From: Parachlamydiales bacterium
GTDB taxonomy: Bacteria > Chlamydiota > Chlamydiia > Chlamydiales > JAJFMK01
Reading direction: 5' to 3'
Assembly: GCA_020050175.1 (NCBI GenBank)
Contig: JAGVKY010000051.1
Coordinates: 1-14,693 of the forward strand
DNA: 14,693 nucleotides
Below the pieces are notes generated by a model, which was given only the letters and a program-made list of their open reading frames with translations, was not told where the DNA came from and ran no database searches. Made by a program: the position numbers and the translations under genes. Shown here one piece after another: positions 1 to 6,121 of the stretch; the stretch's first letter is position 1, and every line of letters starts with the position of its first letter.

Positions 1-2181
1 CCAGAAAATAGGCCTGATGGGCAGGTTCCTCTTTTGCCTGAATTAGCTCAAAGCTCATCTGGGCCTCCCACTCATCTAACGGTCGTCGCCGAAACTTCTG
101 ATTGGGTCGATGCTTCTTTTTCGAGCACTCCCACTATGGAAGAAGCTCAAGCTGTTTTTACTCCTATTATTACTAATATCCCAGATGGATTGCCTGGAGA
201 AGAAATCCATATCATCAAAAGAATCTGGAAAGGATGTAAATTTGCCTTAGAATTACCTAAACCCTTTATTGAGAATTTTGATAAATTTAAGTTTGATGAT
301 GGTTCCGGAAGATTTGTTCCCATCAAAAACCAATCAGCATCACGTTCTACATGGACAAACGACGATGCTTTTTGCCAGCTTTTGATTGATATCCATCAGA
401 AAATTTATGGAGACCCTTCATCTGATCCTGACGAAACAAATAGACGCTTGATTTGGATCGGTGAGAATATTCTTCCTCTTCTTTACACCTCTGGACTTCA
501 GCAAACGTTTGGCGATAGATCTTGGGGTGGAGAATTTTCGATCGAAATGGCCCCCCCTTCAACTGGAGAAAATCCCCATTTAGTCATTGTTAAAAGATTA
601 GATAGGGGTAGTCATTACTCTGGACAAGTTGAGACATCCCGTGACGTCGAAGCGATTTATGATCTTAATTATCCTTTTTATCCCCCTTTAATTACGGTAA
701 ATGACCATTCTATCGACTGGCGTATCGATAAATTCCGTAAGCCTCTCGAAACCTTTTTAAAAATTTTAAATAGAAAATTCCACAAATTACATTCACCACA
801 AGATGGAAAACTTTTAAAACTAATCGATGATCTCAAGCTCGCAAGCGAGGAAAAAATTGAGGGCAAAACATCTTATGTCACTTTTCAGGAAAAACACTGG
901 ACCCCTTTTATTAGAAACTTAAGGGATCTTTGCCACCATCAACAAGAACTCTCTGCAGAAGGAAAAATAGCTCTTCAAGGTCTTGTCCAAGAGCTTTATA
1001 GAAATCAAACTCAAAAAGATTTGGCTCTTATGTTAATGCCTCAGCTTTTTAAGGATTCGAATATTTCAGCTTATTCTCCTGTCACAGATCAATCCCTTTC
1101 GCTTGCAAAAGACCACTCTTGGCGCTCCAATTACTTTTTTCAATTTTTCAATCATTTTCTCGGAGCACTGAAGGGCATTTTTAACCCTCTTTTCGATCCT
1201 TTAGGAAGCGGTAGTCAACTCCCTTACCTCCATTCCAATTACACATTTGCTGGGAAAAACACCTCCTGCCTTCAAATGGGTTCCCCTGTGGTTACAAAAA
1301 CTCGAAATAAGCCAGAAATTGGAGATGAATTTTCCCTGTTTATCGATGGTTTAGCTCCTCAAGAAAGACATCTCTGTATTAACACCCAAAAAAGATTTTT
1401 GGATGAAGCTCCCTCTTCGCTTCTTTCTCCTTGGAAACGGGTAGGTAAAAAAATTGCTCGAATAGCAGAAAAACACTTTGGCTTCGGCCTTGAAAAAGAG
1501 CGGACAAGAGCTTTAGAAAATTATGTTGATTCCAGGAAAGATGGAAAACTTGTTGTCGTCACTTTGGCAAACGATGGCCCTCTCTACAATCAAGATGGTG
1601 AAGGTTGGGAAAAGAAGGGGATGACGTACGATGACTTTAAAGACCGATTTGTCAAAACTTTTGTCACTCACCCGTCTTACTCTATTCCCATCAACTTACA
1701 AGATTCACTAAAACAAGATGCCGTTGATATTCTTGATTTTCTCTATGCAACTCTTTTTCAAGGAAAAGAAGAAGTGATTCTGGAGCCCTTAACCCAACAA
1801 GAAGGGGCCTTTTTTACCCCCTCATCGCGTCCTGCATTAACTCGAGAACAAAGAAAAGATCTCATCGAGCATTTTAATGCTCTTCTAACTTTTAAAATTC
1901 TCGAAAGAACGGGTGCGACAAGCTTCAACATCACTGGCGAAAAAAACACGGGATTAAACACTTATTGGAGACTGATTTTTCAAAAAAAATCGCAGGACCC
2001 GCAGGAAAGAGCCCAATTTTCTTACCTGCTCAATGCCCCAACTTTCCTCTCCAAGACTGCCCGCACATTACCACTCCATTCAGACCGTTTCGACAGTGCC
2101 ATGGATCACCTCACCCCCGCCGCCATCAGCAAGATGTCCACCCACCCCACCTTCCAATCCTTTTCACGATTATTCAAATAA
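1..2181 (+). CDS. Large hypothetical protein, 5' end outside window
   Basis: Not recognised. The frame is open from base 1 to a TAA at 2179-2181 (726 codons visible). The first possible start in frame, a TTG at 34, has no Shine-Dalgarno sequence, and the frame stays open upstream of it, so the real start is probably to the left of the window. The visible part looks soluble overall: a Ser/Thr/Pro-rich first 40 residues, many aromatic and charged residues, and no signal peptide that can be judged because the N-terminus is missing. One strongly hydrophobic, Phe-rich stretch is encoded at about 1122-1200 (NYFFQFFNHFLGALKGIF), too irregular to call a membrane helix with confidence. A polar segment with TLANDGPLYNQDGEGW lies at about 1561-1610. 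No catalytic motif was identified. The next gene is convergent, so the context gives no function. It may be a lineage-specific chlamydial protein, possibly secreted, but that is speculation. The last 40 codons are unusually C-rich. Confidence 0.8.
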   Translation, partial: PENRPDGQVPLLPELAQSSSGPPTHLTVVAETSDWVDASFSSTPTMEEAQAVFTPIITNIPDGLPGEEIHIIKRIWKGCKFALELPKPFIENFDKFKFDDGSGRFVPIKNQSASRSTWTNDDAFCQLLIDIHQKIYGDPSSDPDETNRRLIWIGENILPLLYTSGLQQTFGDRSWGGEFSIEMAPPSTGENPHLVIVKRLDRGSHYSGQVETSRDVEAIYDLNYPFYPPLITVNDHSIDWRIDKFRKPLETFLKILNRKFHKLHSPQDGKLLKLIDDLKLASEEKIEGKTSYVTFQEKHWTPFIRNLRDLCHHQQELSAEGKIALQGLVQELYRNQTQKDLALMLMPQLFKDSNISAYSPVTDQSLSLAKDHSWRSNYFFQFFNHFLGALKGIFNPLFDPLGSGSQLPYLHSNYTFAGKNTSCLQMGSPVVTKTRNKPEIGDEFSLFIDGLAPQERHLCINTQKRFLDEAPSSLLSPWKRVGKKIARIAEKHFGFGLEKERTRALENYVDSRKDGKLVVVTLANDGPLYNQDGEGWEKKGMTYDDFKDRFVKTFVTHPSYSIPINLQDSLKQDAVDILDFLYATLFQGKEEVILEPLTQQEGAFFTPSSRPALTREQRKDLIEHFNALLTFKILERTGATSFNITGEKNTGLNTYWRLIFQKKSQDPQERAQFSYLLNAPTFLSKTARTLPLHSDRFDSAMDHLTPAAISKMSTHPTFQSFSRLFK
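2041..2160 (+). terminator. Candidate Rho-dependent termination zone (C-rich, G-poor)
   Basis: By hand count these 120 nt hold 54 C and only 15 G (45% versus 12.5%). A sample 60-nt stretch earlier in the same gene (781-840) has 14 C and 6 G. A long C-over-G bubble at the 3' end of a gene is the classic signature of a Rho loading site, and no strong plus-strand intrinsic terminator follows. The alternative is a local codon or amino-acid effect (Pro, Thr, Ser, His). Inference only. Confidence 0.3.
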
Positions 2182-2265
2182 TAGGGAGAGGGAGATGAAT
2201 AGAGGCTCGGGCGCCCAATAGGGGGTGTCTTTTGCTTTAATTTTTCGAAGTAAATATGGGTAGCA

Positions 2266-2290
2266 AGACAGGTGTGTGATTCACCTATCT
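2266..2290 (-). terminator. Hairpin between convergent genes, downstream of khpA
   Basis: On the minus strand AGATAGGTG pairs with CACCTGTCT (9 bp with one G-U pair) around a 7-nt loop, 31 nt after the khpA stop. No good T-run follows on that strand. Read on the plus strand the same stem has one A-C mismatch, but a T-rich tail (CTTTCTAATTT) follows, so it may act weakly in both directions. It could be a processing or 3'-end stability hairpin instead. Confidence 0.45.
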
Positions 2291-2320
2291 TTCTAATTTA
2301 ACTGAGAAAGTTTGATTGTT

Positions 2321-2587
2321 CTACTGGGCGGCTTCGTTGCTGTCGACGCGCTTGCCATCTTCGAGGATCTCCAAGTTGACGCGGATTCCGTTGCGTGAGG
2401 CGACACTCATCAAGAGCGTTCGGATCGCATTGATCGTTTTGCCTTTCTTACCAATGATCTTACCGATATCTGATTTTTCGACAGAGAGTTCAAGGATCAA
2501 GGTTTGTGTTCCCCCAATCTCGTTTATTTTGACTTTATCTGGATGGTCGACGAGGTTCTTTACAATATAGGCGACAAATTCTTTCAT
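2321..2587 (-). CDS. khpA: KH-domain RNA-binding protein (KhpA/YlqC family)
   Basis: An 88-aa protein that is essentially one KH fold. The GXXG RNA-binding loop is visible as IGKKGK at residues 45-50 (GKKG 46-49), inside the typical segment SDIGKIIGKKGKTINAIRTL. An N-terminal helix (KEFVAYIVKNLVDHPDKV) is characteristic of the KhpA/YlqC family, which is usually 75-85 residues. Family members bind RNA in the cytoplasm, in several bacteria with the partner KhpB, and act as global RNA chaperones. The ATG is preceded by AGGA with a 7-nt spacer. It is last in the parE-to-khpA cluster, 39 nt after rluD, and at this position corresponds to the C. trachomatis CT657 locus. The C-terminal ten residues are polar and probably disordered. 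The family call is firm; the exact RNA targets are unknown. Confidence 0.9.
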   Translation of the reverse strand: MKEFVAYIVKNLVDHPDKVKINEIGGTQTLILELSVEKSDIGKIIGKKGKTINAIRTLLMSVASRNGIRVNLEILEDGKRVDSNEAAQ

Positions 2588-2626
2588 GGGGCGATCCTGT
2601 AAGACTCCAATGGGGTAAACCTCAGC

Positions 2627-3520
2627 TTAGAGATCCAACGTTTTTGGTCCAACAAAAAACTTAACTAAGTCCTCGGGGAGGGGGGCTTCAAAGGTGATCT
2701 GGAGGCGGGTGATCGGGTGGGGAAAGGAGAGGCGGTGGGCATGGAGAAGCTGACGTGGGGCAGGTTCTTTTCCATAGATAGCATCCCCGACAATCGGGGT
2801 TCCAACGTGTTTCAAATGGACACGGATTTGGTGGGTTCTCCCTGTTCGAGGGTGAGCCCGGACGAGAGAATAACCCTTTTCTGTTTGGAGAGTTTCTATT
2901 CTTGTTTCAGCCTCTTTGCCCTCTTCCACAATCGCCATCCGCTGACGGTGACGCGGGTCTCGGGCAATGGGGGCATTAATTTGTCTGGAACCTGGGTTAC
3001 CTTTTACGATAGCCAGGTACTCTTTTTGCACCTCTCTTTTGGCAAAGCTTTCGACAAGTTTGATATGAGCTTGTTCAGTTTTTGCCGCTACCATAACGCC
3101 CGAAGTATCTTTATCCAGACGGTGGACGATCCCCGGCCTTAAATTATCTTTAGGTAATGTCAGGCAGTGATAGAGGAGGGCATTAACTAAAGTCCCTCTC
3201 CAATTGCCGGCTCCAGGGTGAACCACGAGTCCTGCAGGCTTATTAATCACAATAAGATGGGGGTCCTCAAAAAGGATGGAAAGAGGGATCGCTTCTGGAG
3301 TTAAGTCAGGGAACTCTGGGAGGGGGAATTTGATTTCAACCTCGTCCCCTTCTTTTAATTTATCCCGTTTTTTCGGGAGTTCACCGCTAACAAGAACAAG
3401 CCCCTTTTCGATGAGCTTTTGACAACTTGTTCTAGATAAATTGTAGCGTTTGGATAAAAGAGAATCGAGGCGGAACCACATTTCTTCCGCCTCGACAAAA
3501 AAGGTATCGCTTTCGATCAT
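2627..3520 (-). CDS. rluD: RluA-family 23S rRNA pseudouridine synthase (RluD-like)
   Basis: A 297-aa cytoplasmic pseudouridine synthase. An S4 RNA-binding domain occupies about residues 15-63 (RLDSLLSKRYNLSRTSCQKLI onward), followed by the catalytic domain with INKPAGLVVHPG at 92-103, HRLDKDTSG at 133-141 carrying the catalytic Asp136, and RTGRTHQIRVH at 225-235. S4 plus this motif set fits RluD, which modifies helix 69 of 23S rRNA, although other RluA-family members with an S4 domain (RluC) cannot be excluded. The start at 3520 gives the usual spacing before the RLD motif. It has no clear Shine-Dalgarno but lies 8 nt after the preceding stop, so translational coupling is likely. An internal ATG at 3481 with a better upstream GAGG is a possible alternative but would cut into the first strand of the S4 region. 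The locus corresponds to C. trachomatis CT658 (sfhB). Confidence 0.92.
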   Translation of the reverse strand: MIESDTFFVEAEEMWFRLDSLLSKRYNLSRTSCQKLIEKGLVLVSGELPKKRDKLKEGDEVEIKFPLPEFPDLTPEAIPLSILFEDPHLIVINKPAGLVVHPGAGNWRGTLVNALLYHCLTLPKDNLRPGIVHRLDKDTSGVMVAAKTEQAHIKLVESFAKREVQKEYLAIVKGNPGSRQINAPIARDPRHRQRMAIVEEGKEAETRIETLQTEKGYSLVRAHPRTGRTHQIRVHLKHVGTPIVGDAIYGKEPAPRQLLHAHRLSFPHPITRLQITFEAPLPEDLVKFFVGPKTLDL

Positions 3521-3528
3521 GAAAAAAT

Positions 3529-3759
3529 TTATTGATTTCTAGCTTCGCGGTTGAGTTCTTTCAATCGATCATCAGCTTTTTTCATATCGTCGATCATTTT
3601 TTGGACGCAACCCATCATAAATTCGTCCATAAATTCAGGAGAGGCTTCTGCTACATCACCCATCGTCTGAACTTTAGTATTAGCGTCTGCCTCAGGTTTC
3701 GATGCTGGACTAATCTGAGGAATATCTTCAGGGCTAGGCCCTACTGATCCAACTGACAT
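3529..3759 (-). CDS. Small conserved-position hypothetical protein (CT659-like)
   Basis: A 76-residue protein with no recognised domain. Residues 1-38 are rich in Ser, Pro, Glu and Ala and look disordered. Residues 41-76 form one long charged helix (PEFMDEFMMGCVQKMIDDMK, then KADDRLKELNREARNQ) with spaced Met/Leu/Ile positions that could support a coiled coil. There is one Cys and no signal peptide. A Shine-Dalgarno AGGAG precedes the ATG by about 10 nt. It lies 22 nt after recX and 8 nt before rluD in the same direction, so it is almost certainly translated as part of the cluster. The same slot, between topoisomerase subunit A and sfhB/rluD, holds CT659 in C. trachomatis, which supports a real and conserved gene. 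I assign homology by position and size only; the function is unknown. Confidence 0.75.
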   Translation of the reverse strand: MSVGSVGPSPEDIPQISPASKPEADANTKVQTMGDVAEASPEFMDEFMMGCVQKMIDDMKKADDRLKELNREARNQ

Positions 3760-3781
3760 AATCTATAATCTCCTAATAGAA

Positions 3782-4204
3782 TTATAACACATCAGATGAT
3801 TGTTTTACAATTTGGAGTATACTATCGAGATTAAACCCTTTCCTTTGTAAACGCTGTATTAAGCGGTTTTTTTCGATTCCTTGATGCTTAATCACTAGCC
3901 TTTCGAGGGTCTCCTCTTCTTTTGTTAAGAGAACTTTTCTCAATTTAGGAAGGAGGGAAAGGAGTCCTCTAGGGTGGAGTGAGGCTGCTAGGAGATGGGC
4001 CCCTTTGCCTTTATGGGCAAAACCCTCGATAAAACGGCTCTCCCAAGACTCGTCATCAAGATACCCATCTTGGATGAGTCTTTGTATGACTGGGACGATT
4101 TTATCTTCTTCTAGCCCCTTTTCCTTCAGTTTTTTCGTTAGTTCCAAGGAGTGGTAGCATTTTCGAGCGACTAATGAGAGGGCGATAGCGTAGGGCTCCT
4201 TCAA
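3782..4204 (-). CDS. recX: RecX-family regulatory protein
   Basis: A 140-aa protein made of three-helix repeats typical of RecX, which binds RecA filaments and modulates their recombinase and coprotease activity. Repeat 1 (about residues 4-58) contains the diagnostic pattern ALSLVARKCYHSLELTKKLK followed by LIQDGYLDDESW. The last repeat (about 112-135) has the family-like RLIQRLQRKGFNLDSILQIV. The length is at the short end for RecX (about 150-260). The start is a TTG whose last two bases begin the parC TGA stop (TTGA), a 4-nt overlap that implies reinitiation. A weak AGGAT sits upstream inside parC, and no ATG lies nearby in frame. I do not recall a recX at this place in Chlamydiaceae. The middle repeat (about 60-105) is divergent, so the call rests mainly on the two end repeats. 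Confidence 0.78.
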   Translation of the reverse strand: MKEPYAIALSLVARKCYHSLELTKKLKEKGLEEDKIVPVIQRLIQDGYLDDESWESRFIEGFAHKGKGAHLLAASLHPRGLLSLLPKLRKVLLTKEEETLERLVIKHQGIEKNRLIQRLQRKGFNLDSILQIVKQSSDVL

Positions 4205-6120
4205 GCGAACAGATCCTTCTCTTCGCCGCTCAGTGTCATACGGCTGACAGGACGGCTTGCAAGTCTAATCCCTTTAGCTGCAACACCTTTTACTAAAATC
4301 GTATGGATCGGCACTTCAATTTTGGTCATTTTTTGCTTCGGTTTTGGCACCAAATGGAGAACAATCGTCGCATTAGGATCTGATGTCATGACATCAATCG
4401 ATCCACTGTCGATCAAATGGTACTCCTTATCAAGGATAAACTTATCAACGATAAATCGTTTACCGAGGGCAAGTTTTGTCTTGGGATCGCGCCAGGCGAT
4501 GCAAAAAGAGGTCTTTTTATCTGCTATGCCAACAAAAAGGAGTTTTTTCCCACCATCGAGAACATATTGCTTTTCTGGAATGGAGATCACCCGATAACTG
4601 CCATCATTGAAAATAAGGAGAATTTTATCGAAATTCGTACATTCGATCTTTTTGTCTCCCTGGATGGTTAAGCCTAAGAAACCAGAAGAGCTATCAAAAC
4701 CGACCTTAAGCGACTTAGTGGCCACTTTTCGGGTGTCAATGGCAACAATTTCTCCTACGCGACTCTTCCTTGGATAGTCCTTGCCATAGCGTTTGATCAG
4801 ATCTTTGAGATAATTGACCGTCACTTTCCGCATTTCCTTTAAATTCTTGCGGACATAAGCGAGCTCTTTTTCCAGAACATCTCGATCTTTTCTATTTTTC
4901 TCTTGATCGTGGAGAGTGATTCTACGAATAGGCAGACTTAAAAGTCTGTCGCGATCTTCTTTATTTGGCAGCCGAAGAATCTCTTTTTCGTACGGAACAA
5001 ACGATTTTTCGATAGTGGTGTGAATCGACTCATCTGTTTTAAGAGGCTCAAGCTTTTTGTAGATCTTCTCTTCAATAAAGATCGCTTCCAAAGTCTTGGC
5101 AAAGATTTTTTCTTTTAATCTCCCCTCTTCGATCTCTAGCTCCCTTTTGAGGAGCCTTTCGAGCTGATCGGCATGGTGTTGCACCATCTCTGTCAGAGTC
5201 ACTTCATGCGGAAGATCATCCTTAATGACAATGGGTTGCGCATGTAAAGTCACCTGACATTCGGTAAAGTGATAAAGAGCGTCAACGATTTCCTCAGCAT
5301 AAACGCCACGCGGAAGTTTAATCTCAATCTCTACCTCTTCTGAGGTAAAGTCGTGGATCGACTCAAGTTTAAAGTGCCCCTTTTTGGCCGCTTCATCGAT
5401 GGATCGGATCAATGATTCTGTTGTCGTGCCATAACAAATTTCTTTGATCGCGAGGGTTTTTGGATCTTTGATATCGATCCGCGCCCGCACTTTGATCTTC
5501 CCTTTTCCATCTTCGTAATCGGTGGGGTCAAGGGTGCCACCCGTTGGAAAGTCAGGAAGAAGGGAAAATTTCTTCCCCTCAATAGTGGCAATCTCTGCCT
5601 CCAAGACCTCGACAAAATTATGAGGAAAAATATGGGTGGCCATCCCCACCGCAATCCCATCGACTCCCTGAAGGAGCAAAAGAGGAATTTTTGCCGAGAG
5701 AAGCATGGGCTCTTCTCTTCTTCCGTCGTAGGAAGGGGCAAAAACCATGAGATCGGGGTTAAATAGAGTCTCTTTCGCAAGAGGTGATAGACGTGTCTCA
5801 ATGTAACGAGCTGCAGCCGCAGGATCACCGGTGAAAGGATTACCAAAATTCCCCTGACGGTCTAAAAGAAAACCTTTATTTGCTAAGTTTGTCAGAGCAT
5901 CAACAATCGCCGCATCACCATGAGGGTGTAGGGCCATGGTTTGTCCAGCAACATTGGCTACTTTGTGCAACTTGCCATCATCAATCGTCCAGAGAGTCCA
6001 CAAGATTCTCCGTTGCACAGGTTTAAGCCCATCTTCCAAACGGGGAATAGCCCTATCTAAAATGACGTAGGAAGCATACTTAAGATAGTGATCTTCTAGG
6101 AGTGCCTCAAAGTCTTCCAT
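4201..6120 (-). CDS. parC: Type IIA topoisomerase subunit A (ParC/GyrA_2-like)
   Basis: A 639-aa DNA-cleaving subunit that pairs with the ParE-like protein encoded 1 nt upstream. Visible motifs are KPVQRRIL at 33-40, HPHGDAAIVD at 65-74, the active-site Tyr106 in ARYIETRL after Arg105, and GIAVGMAT at 155-162. A charged helical tower/coiled-coil region spans about 310-440, and a beta-rich C-terminal domain about 465-625. No GyrA box (QRRGGKG-like) is seen, and the length is well below GyrA (about 800-870) or proteobacterial ParC (about 750). It is therefore more likely a decatenase/relaxase (topoisomerase IV type) than gyrase. The phrase AKIPLLLLQGVDGIAVGMAT recalls the ParC type of Bacteroidetes. 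The start ATG is supported by GAGGATC upstream inside the end of parE. The residue equivalent to E. coli GyrA Ser83 is Ala70. The C. trachomatis counterpart is annotated gyrA_2 (CT660). Confidence 0.9.
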   Translation of the reverse strand: MEDFEALLEDHYLKYASYVILDRAIPRLEDGLKPVQRRILWTLWTIDDGKLHKVANVAGQTMALHPHGDAAIVDALTNLANKGFLLDRQGNFGNPFTGDPAAAARYIETRLSPLAKETLFNPDLMVFAPSYDGRREEPMLLSAKIPLLLLQGVDGIAVGMATHIFPHNFVEVLEAEIATIEGKKFSLLPDFPTGGTLDPTDYEDGKGKIKVRARIDIKDPKTLAIKEICYGTTTESLIRSIDEAAKKGHFKLESIHDFTSEEVEIEIKLPRGVYAEEIVDALYHFTECQVTLHAQPIVIKDDLPHEVTLTEMVQHHADQLERLLKRELEIEEGRLKEKIFAKTLEAIFIEEKIYKKLEPLKTDESIHTTIEKSFVPYEKEILRLPNKEDRDRLLSLPIRRITLHDQEKNRKDRDVLEKELAYVRKNLKEMRKVTVNYLKDLIKRYGKDYPRKSRVGEIVAIDTRKVATKSLKVGFDSSSGFLGLTIQGDKKIECTNFDKILLIFNDGSYRVISIPEKQYVLDGGKKLLFVGIADKKTSFCIAWRDPKTKLALGKRFIVDKFILDKEYHLIDSGSIDVMTSDPNATIVLHLVPKPKQKMTKIEVPIHTILVKGVAAKGIRLASRPVSRMTLSGEEKDLFA

Positions 6121-6121
6121 C

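Noticed and set aside
34..36. TTG at 34 as the start of the first gene
   Set aside because: The frame is open to base 1, there is no Shine-Dalgarno, and the preceding codons look like ordinary coding sequence, so the gene is treated as cut by the window edge.
1965..2221. Two overlapping plus-strand reading frames (1965-2198 and 2033-2221) across the end of the first gene
   Set aside because: They are Pro-rich by-products of the C-rich segment in other frames, have no ribosome binding site, and overlap a better reading frame.
2182..2320. Small RNA or tRNA in the gap between the first gene and khpA
   Set aside because: Apart from one hairpin (2266-2290) I see no cloverleaf, promoter or conserved RNA structure.
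2717..3142. 141-codon plus-strand frame opposite rluD
   Set aside because: Antisense to a well-conserved gene; the translation shows no domain or start signal.
5409..5846. 145-codon minus-strand frame within parC
   Set aside because: It lies in another frame inside a clear topoisomerase gene; low-complexity Leu/Arg-rich translation.
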